This document shows positions 1 to 13,900 of a stretch of DNA of 64,000 bases, in pieces. The translations under genes were made by a program, and so were the position numbers. The notes under the pieces were generated by a model that was given only the letters and a program-made list of their open reading frames with translations, was not told the origin of the DNA and did no database searches. Within the stretch, counting starts at the first letter, position 1. Each line of letters opens with the position of its first letter. Origin of the DNA: Opisthocomus hoazin (Eukaryota > Chordata > Aves > Opisthocomiformes > Opisthocomidae); assembly GCF_030867145.1 (NCBI RefSeq), contig NC_134441.1, forward strand, positions 9,346,992-9,410,991, read 5' to 3'.

Positions 1-3000
1 ACTTCCACGTGCGGTGCAGCATGGGAAGGACTCCCTCCTTCTCTCCCAGACTAGAGGGAGCTGAGGTGAGCGGTTCAGATGCAGAGGTCTGCATCATAGC
101 ACCCCTAAACTGGGGCAGACTGTCCCTTTACACAGCAAGAGATCTACACGTCACTGGCAGCACCAGGCATGCTCGTGTCCATGATGACACTGGACGCCAG
201 TGTATGGGGAGCAGCCCTGCGCTGCCCCAACACCTCCAGCAACACAATCCCATCCCAGAAACATCCAAATCCTCTCAGCTGCTGCTGCCATGGCAACGTC
301 AGAGCGAGGATCTGCCAGCCTTTGATGTGCTGATCTGTTTAAAGCATGCAAAATGCCATTCAGAAGCTGGGGAGCGGTATGGAGGAGTACCTGACTGCCC
401 CGAAGATGGACGGCTCTCCAAGGAGCAGGAGCAGCACACTGGCAAGCACCGCTGCCATCTCCTGCCACAGCAAGTCATTACCAGCATGCTGTTGTTTCTG
501 TGCTCGGGCTCACCCACTTAGTGGAGTTTAATACTTAACATCAGGCAAGATGCTATTTCACGGGGCAATTTTGGTTATTAATAAAAAAATCCCCCTTCCC
601 TTCCTCAATGGTTCAAAAATAAGATGCTGTTACTCCAGGTTATCAGTGCTGGCAGCAAGTGCTGGGAGCTGAGCACCACAAGAGTGCCAGCCACAGGGCA
701 GCTAATGGGGAATCAGGAAGGGCAGTTACAGGCCACAGAAAAGCCAGCAGAGTCAAGTAACATGCAGCGTAATGCTGTCCCCATCTCCCACTGCATCACA
801 GGTGGAGGAGGCGGAAGTCATTCAATTGACAATCAGACTGTGCAAACCGCAGCAAGAGCAGGCTGTTTGATCCCCCCTCCAGCAGCTCACAGAGATCCCC
901 TGCATTGCAAGGACACCTCCAAGCTCAGAAGGATGGCACATTTGCTTATCTTTAAAGATGAATCCTCTGGTAGCATTTAGCATTAGGATTCCCTGAGGCT
1001 TTGCAAAAAAACAGTGCTGTCAGTGCCAGGAAATGCTGGACACCAATCCCTGCATACCACGTGCCCTTACTGAGCTACCAGATTAGGGCAGTCCAGTAGA
1101 ATCCAAGAAGCTCTGAAACATGAGGGCACAGAGGAAGATTTGAAACATTTGAGGGGGTTTTATGCTAGACATCTGACAGAATTTGCTTTACAATATGAAA
1201 CACAGAAACCTGAAGAAGTCTCCTACAGAGAGAACATCTATATTCTGCACTCTGCCATTTCCACCACTTTCATTTCAAGACTCAGCCTACTCCACAATTG
1301 CAAAGTTTCCCCCATATTCATTCGCCCTCTCGCTCAACTAGTGTTCCCATACCCAGAGTAAGAGGAGGCAGCCTTAGCAGACCACAGAAATGCTACACAG
1401 AACTCAAGGAACGGGAGAAACAAGGGACTTGAGGGAAGCAGAATGCACTTACCTAAGAAAGCTTTTGGCTGAACAGAGAAGCCAATCCACACATGTGCGC
1501 ATGCACACATACACATGTACACGCTTCCTTGGGAAAAGCATCACAGGATCTTTGACAGCAACTACAGAGGATGCTGGATACCAAGCTTACAAAGGCAGTT
1601 AAATCTAAAAACCTTTAGATTTACTCCTTTTAACTTCTTGGAGTGTAGGGGGAGTCTAAGTACGTGCTTTACAATGAATACTCTGGTTGTGCATGCCTGT
1701 GAATGGAATTAGACAGTAAAGAAAATCCTGTTAATTATTTCCTCTTTTGGCTTCCCTAAGATCTTTTCAAAAGAAAAGAGGACCCATTTTCACCTGCTAG
1801 CAGCTAGCAGCTGAGAAACAAGTTTTAGCCAGGATGCCCACTATGGCAAAGACGTGACAGCACACTGGTTTCATTACAGCTGCTTTGCTGCATTACCTGC
1901 TGACTGTGCTTCGGAATGTGGGCCTGCTGGAAGCCTCCAGCATTGCAGTCTGTTCTGCTACCGCTTTCCAACCCTTAATGCCTCTTCAGAGGCACGACAT
2001 CCTCCAAACAACATGTTTGTATGCATGTTTGTTCATGCTGGTCTTCGAAAACGTGGCCAAAATTAGGTCCTTGTTTTCAGGGTCAGGCACTCAAAGAGAT
2101 TTCTTGAATCTCTGTTGTTTCCCGGCAGCTCCCAACTACATCACTGTCATGTTCTGCACCTCTCAATTTAAACACAAAAATCATATATGCATATTTTCCA
2201 GGCCTTTGCATCATCAAACAAGCCTAACGTTATCCCAGTAACCTGCTGGCAAAGCTTGACAGTAAACAGCAGACAGATTGAGGGTGGGGAGCTAACTGCA
2301 GTGGCTGCAGCTCCAGAAAGAGGACAAAAAGTGTGTTACTTGCTTTGTTTGGCTCGTGGTTTTTTTTCCTCCAGAAATCTCACAAGAACAAGAAAGCAAA
2401 CTCTGAAGCTTCCTCCACTGCTGAGCTCTGTTTTTTCTCCCAGTATGTTACAATAGATTCTTTCTGTCAAGAACAAACTACAGGTTCATATGTTATTACT
2501 GGGCATCCTCCATCCTGCTCCTGTGTGCAATACTGCATTTATTTCCAGCAAAATGGACAAAACACATCAACTCTGCAGAGGTGAAGTCTGTTCAGACTAA
2601 AATTCCCAATATGCAAGCCCATTCACAGTGAATGGACCTTATCTCCAAGCTTCGTCCGGAAGTTGCTCCTCTATTGCAGCTGTGAGCAGAGCCTCTGGAT
2701 CAGCTCGCTTCAAGTGTCCTCACAGTACTCTTAGCTCTAAAGCATGACTTTAAAGCAAAGTGAATTAGTGCAGCACTTGACCCATATATTTGCAATTTTC
2801 CCACAGTGTCTGCGACAGTACCCCTCTGCTGCTGCTGACAGTGGTGCCACATAGTACGTTGAGAGGCCCCATTAGGGAGGTGCTACTGATCCCTGCTGAA
2901 ATGTCAGGAGACAGTAAATGCTGCTGCCTGACACTTTGGATGGAGAGAGGGTGATCTTGTCTATGCCTTACTGAGCTGCTGATGGCCTTGGAGGACTCCT

Positions 3001-5828
3001 CTGGCAGGTCCGAGAGGCATATCGCACCATTGGTGGGGATGAGTTCACAAGTTTTGAAAGTTTTGCTGATACAGTACTGATGGGCAGCAGATATTTTATA
3101 CTTCATCCTGGGATACTGCAGCTCCTCTCACTGCAATCTCAGCTCTGCAGCCATTTCACAACAGGCTTGACAGGAAGCATTTTTCCCAGCACTCACAGAA
3201 GAGGGGTCAGCCTGCTGACCATCATGTTGCTCTTCAACAGGAACACGCTGCTATGCATCAGTGCAGTGGCACGTCCAAGCTGTGTGTAAAGAGGGCTGCC
3301 AGGCCATGCTCTCCTGAGCAATGCTTGCTTGGACTGAATCTACTGTCACTGTGAGCTGAGACGATTCTGCCAGGAGAAGAGCTGAAGAATGAAAGAGCTT
3401 AGAAAATTATAGCCTGCAGGCCAAATACAGACCTCATGCAGGCATCTCCTAGAGCTGAAATACCCTGTGTCAAAGACACTGGCCCACAGATATAACTTCT
3501 GTTTCAGCATTAAAGATGGGAAGCAGAACCATAACACTTGTCATTGCAGTAAAAGCAAGTCCAAGATCAAAATCCAATTAGGTAAGTTTTCACTTTCTGA
3601 GAACTCTTTAGCACACCACCATCCCACAGTCCACTCCACATGCCCACTGCCAGCTTGAGTACTTTCATCCACAAGCCAAATGGAGGGGGGAAAGACAGAG
3701 ACAGACAGACAGAGAGGGAAAAAAAGAAACAAACCAACACCCCAAAACAAGAGAAACTCCATGCAGAGATTCACAAGTAAAGAACAATGGATTCTTGAAG
3801 CTTAGCAACTTATTTAAGAACACATGATTTACTCCCATAATCAAATCCATGGAAATAATTTCCAGCAGAACATTACTGATTCAAATAGCAGAGTAAGAAC
3901 CTGGAAAAGGAAGAGGTGTGCATATGATTACAGCACACAGTAAAAGCTCACACTTCAGTCAACAGAATACAGCTGATACCCAGGCAGACCAAAGGAAGAT
4001 CCCTTTCACTCTCTCCTCTCCCCATTCAGAGCTTGTTTGGCATCTCATGTCTGCCTAAAGCTCTGACAGATGCTATCCAGTGGAAGCAAGGTACAGCCCA
4101 AAGCAGCCATTTCTCTGCTCCATCACTACAGCTTGTGTGACACCTGCATAAAGAGGGACAACTGACTTGTAGGAATTTGCCTTGTGTTGCAATGTATTTT
4201 CACAGTTTTGATGTGCTGCATGTTAAACTTTTGCTTCTCCCAGCCAACTAATATCAGGTGTTAAAAAGGCTGGTAGTTTCTGAATCCTTCCACATGTCGA
4301 TAACACCAGCTTAACTTTGTTTTTAAAAGATTATAGAGAACAGTAGAGTGAAAGGGACTGGCTTGTTCTGGACTCCCCAGTTCCAACAGCAAAGCCAGTC
4401 ATGATCAAAGTCCATCCAAAGCACCAGCACAAGAATCTCTTTCTTTGCACACTCCTAAGTCAGAGACACCAGGCACGGAGCAGTGCAGACTATAGTACCT
4501 CCAGCAGCACAACCAAGGCATACTCCAAGAAACAGCATGACAACCTCACCAGCACTTTACCTAGAAGGCTGCTAGATGAGAGGAGATAGCAGGTTGACGG
4601 CACATGCATTATGAAATTTCCCAGGACACTCCGCATTTGCACAACAGATTCCAAGGTCTCTGAGTGCCATTCACAACAACTAATGTGTAAATGACAACTT
4701 AAAGCTGGACTATGGAAGAAACTAGCATCTACTGCTCAGCACAACAGTTTCTCCAAGCTACGCATGCTCAGACACAGCTCTCAGGCCTGAGAGGCAGCGC
4801 CTGCACCTGGGGACAGAGGAAGGAGAGAAAACTGCTGAAGTATCTGAGAGGACATTGAGTTTAATAGCAGCACATTTGGAGTTGGAAGGGTCAAATGCTT
4901 GGAAAGCCTAGTACAGCATTTCCCACAACATTCACCCAACACAAGGCTCTGAGACCCTGTGTGAACACAGGCAAGTTCAGCTGATCAGAGAGCTGAGCTG
5001 ACAGCTTAGTCCCTGTAAGGTGACAGCACAGACACCACCCTCCTCTTTTCCAGTATTTTCCTTAAAATAGATGACAGACCCTCAGAGTACATCCCATCCA
5101 GTGTGTTAGGATGCCAGGCATCTGTACTGCCTCAAGGCCCATGAAAGCGCCAGATGACACGGGGTAGAACTGGAACGAGATGTAGATGGAGCAGTCGCAC
5201 TGATAGGTCAGCGCCTTTGCAACCCATGGTCAGCAGTCAGATATCTGCACAGCGCTCAGGGAGGCAACCACAGAAAGGGGCAGTATCTTTCCCATGTTCA
5301 GAGATGCTCTGTGCAAGTCAGGAAGTACACTGTTAAAGCTGAAACTGTCCTTAGCTCACCCCACACCTGTCTGTCTCACCCACCAAAACAGCACATGCTC
5401 ATAGCATTTATCTTATTCTTTGCTTTGTGCTGTAGTCAGTGAGTCCTGGGAAAGACACAATGCTTCCTGTTCCAGGCATGGCATCATGACAAACTAACTG
5501 GACTCTGAATACTCTATGCATTTCCTGCAGAATGTCTGGAAGCCTTAGTTTTCTGGACAAATGACACTGTGAAAAGGTGAAAATGTTTATTATTCCTTCG
5601 CAGAGACCATCAGATTAGTTAAAAATCTAACATAGTTTATAACTCTGCAAAGGGTTTCAGCACTCTGTTCTCTGCATTTCCCATTTAAAAGGTCCAACAC
5701 ATGCATATGAACGTACCCTACAAGCCCTGAAAAGTCCTGTCACCCCAGTGCAGTGAAGGACTATAACCTTCATTTCTGCTTGTTGTCTTGCTGCAGTACC
5801 TTTCTGCTTAAACAGGAGTCTTCTCAGT

Positions 5829-5872
5829 GACCTGGACACACACACACACAAACACGCACGCACGCGCACACT
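5829..5872. repeat. CA-rich dinucleotide repeat
   Basis: This is a short alternating purine-pyrimidine tract of CA units that degrades into CACG and CGCA units. It is a simple microsatellite in presumed ANK1 intron. Confidence 0.8.
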
Positions 5873-8800
5873 CTCTCCTTCTTTCCTCATCTCTGTATAA
5901 ATATAGAAACCTTGTCTGTTTTCTAAATGCTCTCCTGCTGCTGCATTCTCTCCCTCCGCCTCCCAAGACACTTTGGCGAATACCTGCTGCTTTGTTTCTG
6001 CTGTAGATTTTTCACTAAGGCTGCAACATTTTGAAGGCATAGATTTAACACAGTCCTCTACCACCTGCAGCCCCTACACAGAAATGTATGGCTCTGGCTT
6101 AATGTTTCACCCAGTCAGCAAAATTTGGTTTGCAAATAGGAAGGGAGCTTGAATTTTGCTGCTGTTTGCAGTGTTGTGGCTCAAAACACGACATAGTTCA
6201 GCTGTGAAAGGAAATGTGAATTTTGAGATGGTTCTGCCATACTGAGCAGTCCCCTTACAGAGAGATGTCAGGAACTTCCCTGCACCCAGGAGGCTGCCCT
6301 CTACTTAGCTCAGATTTTAACAAGGCTGGCCTATCCAATCCAGGGCTAACATTTTCAGAATCTACCCTCACAGCATTTTGAGAGCTGGAAGTGAGGACTG
6401 CTAGAGAGATACAAGTAGGGTAGGGAATCTCTGCAATCCTTGACCCATCCTTCCATCACGCCCCCAGTGATGCTGCACCTTTCCAGACCAGCACAAAGAG
6501 GGTATATTTCTGAAGAACCTTGACACACTTAGACAATTAAACCAAATTAGCACAATTCAGACTAAACTTCTAATTTTAGCACTCTGTGAAGCTGCTTTCC
6601 TTTGAGCTCCAGCTCGCTGTACCTCAGCTTCAGCACGCTACAGGGCGGCTTCCTATCGTCAAAAAAACGAGCCTCACAGGCTACCAAGCACAGGACTTTC
6701 ACAAAGGGCACTGTCCTTTGCTTCTTGATCTCCTGAAGACACTGGGTCTCGACAGGACTCACTCCCTGTACACAGCAAGTGCCCTGCTTGGGCAGACACC
6801 TTGGCCAAGGGACAGGGTGCTGAGGATAGGGCACAGTTTGAAAGAACTTGCTCCCAAAAGAGATTTCTGAATGCTACAAGGTTTCAAATGTTGCTCAGCT
6901 CCTTCCAGTACAGTGCTAACTGGTGGGCTCACCAAGCACATATAGGTGTCATTACTACCTGAATAATTTAAGACCCTGCAGAGCAGCAGTGCAGAATGGC
7001 ACCAGCTTCCCCTCAGTGCCTCCTCCCCCATCAGTGAGTCCCTGCAGTAGGAGGGTCTGCTCTGACCTGACATCCCTCCTATCCAGATGCTGTATTCTGC
7101 TCATGTTCTACCCGCCAGCCACTCCCCCTACCATTACTGTGCTGCATTTCCCTCCTGCCTGGAAATGTCAGTAAAGGACACAGGCACAGGCTCTAAAATG
7201 CCTTGCTAGCTAAGCACTGTACAAGCCGTTCTTCACTTATAACTGACTTTAGTATTTGTGGACGACTATTTACTGGTAAAGGGATAGACTTCCCAAGTCA
7301 AACATGGTTCATTATACATTAGCTCACATTATCTGAGAGAGTAGGCTCTCTTGGCACCACATCCTGCAAAGGGCAAGGCAGACAGTGAACGAAGAAAAAG
7401 GTAAACACCAGAGAGGAATTGCTACCACACAAATGTTCCGATTTTTCCAACTGGGCCATTTGAGAGAGCTCTTGGTCTGTCCCCATTGCAACAAATCATG
7501 TTCAGCCAGAAACTCCTGTGACCTCCCCACTGTGAAAAAACATTGAGAACATTTCTGCGCTGACATTTTCCTTCCTGCACACAGATATGCCATGCACTTC
7601 CCTCTGTGATCCCTTCCCCACACTTAAAGTAAGCACTGGAAAGAAAACACAAATGCTAGGAGCACAAATGCTCCCATTATAACTAGCGCTTGCTGCATTG
7701 CAACTTACTAGAAAAATGCTAGAGGGTGATTGTGAGCAGTGGCGAGTGAAATTGGACAGAGTTTAGTCAAAGGTAAGTTTGAAACAGCCTCTTCTTCCTG
7801 CTGACTCCACAGCAGAGAGACACAGAGAAAGATGGAGTCGAAATCCTAGTGGGTTGTGAGAAAAATATCCTGTCATAGGCCTCAGACAGCAGAGTAGTAC
7901 AATACTGTGTAGCACTGATGCTTTTTTTCATCCTGACAGCATTTCCATTTGTACAGGACTCCAGTGGCAGGTCACACAAACAGCATCAGAGGAAGTCATC
8001 ATCACACACAGATCCTGTACTTCCCCATCCTGCCTAAAGCAAGAATGAAATGTTTATTAAGCTTCTATGAATCAGAGGTCTGAATCTCCTGACAGTGCAG
8101 CCAGGTGTCATAATCCTCCCCAAGTCCTGATGGAACTTGCTTCCCCAACAACCTTGACAGAGCTTGGAAGGTCGCAGTTACCTCGCAGTGACACAAAACA
8201 GTTCTGTGTTGGCACACTGGGCAGGGTTTGCAAATCCTCCACAACTGCTCCACCCCTTAGTGCACCGCCTGACCTGTAAAGGAGCTCATGCTTTGCCCCA
8301 ATTTGGCATCAGCTCTGTGTACAAATACATTCCCAGCTTTACACGCTAGACATTTACAGCAGAAAAGATTCAACACTATACTGGTGCTTTGAACCTAGCA
8401 CACACACAACCCACAGAAAGATTTAAGATGGCTCCTTGATTTGCAAAATCCTTTTGAAAGCCTACATAATAGCTAGATAGCTAACGATTGAGCCCATTCC
8501 TAGTCACAGAGTTTAGTTCTACGTCTACACTGTCCCCCTGGTTACATTCAAACTGGTAAAAGCTAGGACTTCCTTGAGTCTCAAAGGCTTTGGCTGTCCT
8601 GATACCCCATGCCCCTTCTCCCTGCCACTGCACAGTAGCATCATGTTCCAGGCAGAAGACACCAATTCCTTTGCAGAAGAAGTGCCTCAGACACAGAGTA
8701 CTGGAGTCCAGACACCCAGTCCTGACTGCAAAGAGCTGCTGCCAATAGCTGGAGTCCGGCTGGAGCATCTGGCATCCTCAAGGCCTCACCAAGTGCTGAT

Positions 8801-10372
8801 CTCACATGGTCCCAAAGGTGCCTTCTTCAGTGTTGTGCCACACCACAAGCTGGTTAACTTCTCAGGGAACGTGCCTGCATAGTCATTGCTCTTCCAGTGC
8901 AAGGAGAGGCAGGAGGAATTTTGGCTGATGAAACCAACAAAACTTGTAGTGGGAGACAACAGAAGTTGCACCTGGAGCTGTTGCTCTAGGAGCAGGCAGA
9001 GAAAGGAGACAAAACAGCTTTGTGCTCTTAGATCCTGCAGGTGGCATGGTCCTTTCTCTTGCTGATGACATCCAGCTTGCAGGTTAGATACCAACACAGC
9101 AGCCAGTGAAGCCCTGGGTTGCTCACAGCCATGTCACATCTTTGGCAGGATCTACTGCCACTGAACACAAGAATTCAGGTAGCCTGATCCAGCAACTGTA
9201 CCAGGCCAGACATCCATGGGAGGAGTGCACAATAGCGCTCGGCAGTCCAGTTATTCCAGGGATGTTCTGAGCTGTCTGCAGCCCAGGTCTGCTGAAATCC
9301 GTCGCCCTCCTTCTGTCCGTCACTCTCTTCTCTGCAGCCCCTCTAAACCCAGCCCAAGCTGAAGGCTGCTGCTTAGTGACAGCCCTTGGAAAGGATGGCA
9401 AGCAAGCAGACAGAATAGCCCCAGTGGCTTCTCCTTGGCAGCATTCCAGCAGCAATTTCTCACCCCAGTTTCTCATGTGCTTATTGCACATGAGGTGTCT
9501 GGATTTTCCATGTCAGGGATCCTAAGTTTGGACTTAAGTTCCACCCTGACACAGCTCATCAGTGAACAGCAGGTTAGTGAGCTCTTTTGTTTGTCACACA
9601 ACAAGCACAAGCGTGGTCACTCTATGTGACCATTCAATTGTCCTACTAAGGAATCATCTGTAATTGCTCCTCTGTCTGATTGAGCTTGTGGCTGTTGTTC
9701 CAAATCCTACTTGGCTTGTTCTACTTCCCACGTCTACCTAGCTTCCTAAGCATGCAAAATTTCTTTCATGCAAAGGCATTCTCATTAGCATCCTCCACAT
9801 CACCTCAATCTTCTCAGAGCTGCCCATCCGGGATCTGGCCCCTCCCCCAACTCACCTCACACACCTCAGCTTGGAGTTTCTTCTGACAGTTGACGTCAGC
9901 CAGTTATGTTCACGTTTATTTCTTATCCATGCTTGAGAATAAAAAGGAGGTCCTTCAATCCTCTGTGCTCCCTTTGCCCTTTCCCACTGTTCCATTCTAG
10001 CTGGTGGAAGAGCTTTCTCTGTCACAGCTCCTGCCAAATGGAAACACCTCTCCCTTTACCACCTATTTCAAACCCTCTCTCACAAACGTCTTGTCTCCCT
10101 TCTCTGAAGCACCCTCCCAGCCTCTCCTGCTGGGATGTATTTCAGTAGGTAATACTGAGCACTAACCTATTTGCTGTTGCAGCATGCAGAATAAGCACTG
10201 CACCAAGCATGGGTGCCAGCCTATACTGTGGCAAGTCACAAACCCTCAAACTGCTTGGTGTGCTGTTTCCAGGAAATGGACAACTAGAAAAAAGGCAAGG
10301 AGTTTTATGCAGAGAGTTTCTTATTAGGAATCATCTTTTACCATTCAAGACTGCATTGTGTGAGATGCTCTA

Positions 10373-10660
10373 TGCCCTGGTTTCGGCTGGGATAGAGTTA
10401 ATTTTCCTCCCGGTAGCTGCTGTGTTTTGGATTTAGTACCACAAGAATGTTGATAACACTGATGTTTTTAGTTTTTGCTAAGAAATCAAGGACTTTTTCC
10501 AGTCTCCTGTGTTCAGTTAATGAGCAGATGTACAGCAGATGGGAGGGAGCACAGCCAGACAGCTAGCCCAAGCTGGCCAATGAAAATATTCCATACCATG
10601 GATATCATACTCAGTTCAAAAAGGGGGGTTGGCCAAGCAGCAGGAATCCTTGTTTTTCTT
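10373..10660 (+). mobile_element. LTR-like fragment of an avian endogenous retrovirus
   Basis: The block beginning with a GGCTGGGATAGAGTTAATTTTC-like phrase (opening at about 10386), followed by GTTGATAACACTGATGTTTT, a GGGAGGGAGCACAGCCAGACAG stretch and a TATTCCATACCATGGATATCAT stretch, resembles from memory a solo LTR common in bird genomes. No internal gag, pol or env sequence is seen beside it. The 3' side runs straight into a simple repeat. The family name cannot be given without a repeat-library search, and the ends are approximate. No protein is encoded here. Confidence 0.6.
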
Positions 10661-10720
10661 TTTTCCAGAAGTTCAAATCCTCTGTGGTCTGAGAGTTCAA
10701 ACCGGGAATTTGGTCTTGGA

Positions 10721-10910
10721 AAGACAGAAAGACAGACAGAAAGACAGACAGAAAGACAGACAGAAAGACAGACAGAAAGACAGACAGAAAGACAGAAAGA
10801 CAGACAGACATAAAGACAGACAGACATAAAGACAGACAGACATAAAGACAGACAGACAGAAATACAGACAGAAAGACAGACAGAAAGACAGACAGAAAGA
10901 CAGACAGAGA
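10721..10910. repeat. Microsatellite, period 12 (GACAGACAGAAA)n
   Basis: About 190 bp of GACA and GAAA units sit in a regular 12-base higher-order pattern, with a middle section that carries GACAGACATAAA variants. It opens long meaningless frames on both strands (CLSV repeats on minus, KDRQ or TERQ repeats on plus). These should not be annotated as protein. It sits immediately 3' of the LTR-like fragment. Confidence 0.95.
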
Positions 10911-13900
10911 AACGCAGTTTGTTCCTCACTATTCCCCCCCCCAAAAAAAAAGAAGAAAAAAACGAAGTGGTAAATTCAGGTAGCCTTGTCCTCTATTCTA
11001 CAGATGCCCAAGCAAAACTTACTCTGAATGTACTGAAAGGATGTATCAATCACATCTTTCATACTAATCATTTATCATTTAAACATTTATAGCAATTATT
11101 ACAAGAATTTCCTTCTGAGCTCTTGGTTAGATTGTTAATTAATCCATTAGCCACAGTTATGCTGCACACAGACTGCACATGCTCACACACGTGCACTTGA
11201 GGAGTTCTTTGGACATTATTAGCATTGCTGCTGTTACTGAAGTGCTATTGGTATTATTTTCTGCATAGCACTCTTGTCATAGATGTTTTAGAGGTTCCAG
11301 CTTCCTGCTCCATGAATCCCGCATGCCCACTTGTCAACTGAGGAGCATAGCTGGTATTTGCCTCTCTGTACTCCTTGGATGAAGGTGTCTGCCCCTTTTC
11401 ATGCTTGACTGGATATTTGGCTGGATTTGGTACCAGAATAAGTACACTTCAATAGGAAGAATGATTTTCATAAAAGTATTAACTTTCTTTTATTTACTAG
11501 TCTCAGTCAAAGCTTGTCAGGTTGCAAGGCACTCCAGGCACTAGCAAACTATCTTCGGGGCACTTGGTACAGCTGCAAGTTGCTTGTAGATCCATGTTTG
11601 AAGCAAAAGGTAAGCCAAGTACTCTGGGCCCCAGTTTGGGGTTTAGACATTTTGGGCCATTTCTAACAACTGATTTGGTGAGCTTTGCTAATACTTCCAG
11701 AATTCCTGGAAAGGGATTTGGTCCATTTTCTACCTTTAATATATAACCATAACAAGCCACATGCAAGTCAAAAAGGACTCGATAACAGTATGTTCATGTG
11801 ACAAGTTACAGACCTGCCTCACAATGTGTTGTGCTGCTCCCCACTAACCCTGCAGAAGGCAGGACTGTATCTTTTAAGTGCTCTGCATGACTTCCAACCT
11901 AGGGCTTTCTGCCTCTCAGGGTAGCCTGACCACAGCACACCTGCAGTGAGAGAAAGGAAGCGTTCTTGACCACCACTGCCTCCAGAACCACAAAAAAAAA
12001 AAAACAGACAGATGCATCCAAAGCACAGATATTGCTACTGTCCACCACCACTTGCCTGTCAGTGCAGCTGGCCACATCGGAGACTCCACATGCAGCCCAG
12101 CAGAAGTATCTGTCTCTGGCCCCCTATGAACTAGCCATCTATGCAACATGCACAGAGGTTTGAAGTTAGGATACTGCAGCAGGAACAGTGAGAAGCCAAC
12201 CCAGATGATACTTGGCAAATTCTCTAATGGCAGTGAACATCTATGATTCAATTCACACCCCTGCTTTGCTCACGGGCTGCTCCCTGTCACACGTGCTTGT
12301 CTACAGGGCATCCTGAAAAGCCACCAACACATTATGCTAGACCTCATAATTCCTCACAATTCAGCACTTACAACAAACGTGGGAACAGATGGGACTATTG
12401 AAAACTTGCTCCCTAGGGTCATCCTCCGACTGAGGCAACCTCCAGCCATGCTGCAGAGCCCACAGAGCAGAAGCACTCTTCACGACACGTCTGGCTGTTT
12501 AATGGACAGCTCAGCCCAAAACACAAGAGTGGCTAGGCTGCACAGAGAGCAAGAGTGAGTGACAAGATACTATTCCTTAAATCCTTGATGCAGCCCCTGT
12601 CAAACGAAACATCAACTCTCACTGTCTGAGTTACAAAGGTTGGGGGCAGGCAATACTGGAGTAGCCACAAGGTTATACACCTGGACGGTCCCTGTGCTGA
12701 GAGACAAATGAGAGACACACAACATGAAAATGGACAGTACCAGGTCAATCAGGTTCTCGTTACATGCACTTCATACAAAAGCCAAGAATTGTCATGGAAA
12801 CTAAAAAGCAGCAACTATAATCATGGTCCAAGGACAAGGGTTTTGGGCAACACAGCAGAAAAAATAGCAGAACTCACTGCCTCCAAGTATCACAGGACAC
12901 AAGATTCTTGTAGCATTCATCCATGCAGTTCATGGGACACACACAACCACACAAAAAAGGCTGGAAATGCTAAAGGATACAAAGCTCTCATTCCCCAAGA
13001 CGCAACACCAGCTTGCATGGGATGAGAAGAAACTTGTTCTGGGGCCGTCATCTCCTTCCTCTGGCCATCTCTGCTGCCTTGTGTCATGCTAGCACTTCCT
13101 TGGATCACAGGTTACCCCCCTACTAATAACTTGCATTGCAGCGGTGCACAGTGGGCTCAGTTGTGAATCAAGACACTGGTATGCTGCACCGTACAAACAC
13201 AGACCAAATAAACCGCCTCTGCCCAAAAGAGCCTGTATCTGTGTATGAAGCAAGAGACAACAGGCAGGCACAGGTGGAGGAGCAGAAGGACCCAGTGACA
13301 CAGCAGTGGTTTCAGTTCATTCCAGTGGCCAGCACAGGAGCCTTTCGGAAGAGACGCCTCTTGCATAGACATGGCACAAGCCCCATGCAGACTCACAGGG
13401 CACTAACAGTCACCCAGGCTAACAGAGATTAAACCCCACAACTGCTGCAGCAAAACAGAATGAGAAACTCCAACACATTCTGGTAGCCCTCAGCTTGCTC
13501 CCAAGGAGACTTGTACAATAAACCTCCACCACTACAGGCACTCAAACTTTGGGGGCAGGGAATAAGAAGAGAGACCCGGCCCAATAGCAAAATCTCCTGG
13601 TTTGGTGGTCCTTCATACCAAAACTCCTTTACAGCCCTCTGGCCACGTAAAAGGCAAGCTGCTCTGCCAGCCTCGAGTAAAAGAGGCCCTGCAGGGAAAA
13701 GCCTTGGGCCTGCATGAAGTAAGCAGTTATCACTGAAGATATCTCCTCCCTAATTAGCTGCTCTCTGCAGACACAGACCCCTCCTGTGCTGCCCTGGACA
13801 GATGGCCTGGCATTAAGAAAAGCAAACGTCCTCACACCCAGCTTTGGTCCCAAGAGGAACAGGAGGGTGAACAGGAGCTCTGCCCACCCTGCCCAAAGTC

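Noticed and set aside
9-521. 170-codon plus-strand frame at the left edge
   Set aside because: Composition is random-like, with overlapping frames of similar size on both strands; no family match.
4858-4920. Possible CR1 3' tail (GAGTTGGAAGGGTCAAATGC)
   Set aside because: Similarity stops after about 12 bases; too weak to call.
5657-6064. 135-codon minus-strand frame
   Set aside because: Spans a CA microsatellite, has no splice borders, and has no resemblance to a known family.
10721-10910. CRISPR-like regular spacing
   Set aside because: Units are contiguous simple repeats with no unique spacers, and the genome is a vertebrate one.
10513-10944. Long minus-strand frame of CLSV repeats and its plus-strand KDRQ partner
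   Set aside because: Produced entirely by the (GACAGACAGAAA)n microsatellite; no start context, splice signals or family.
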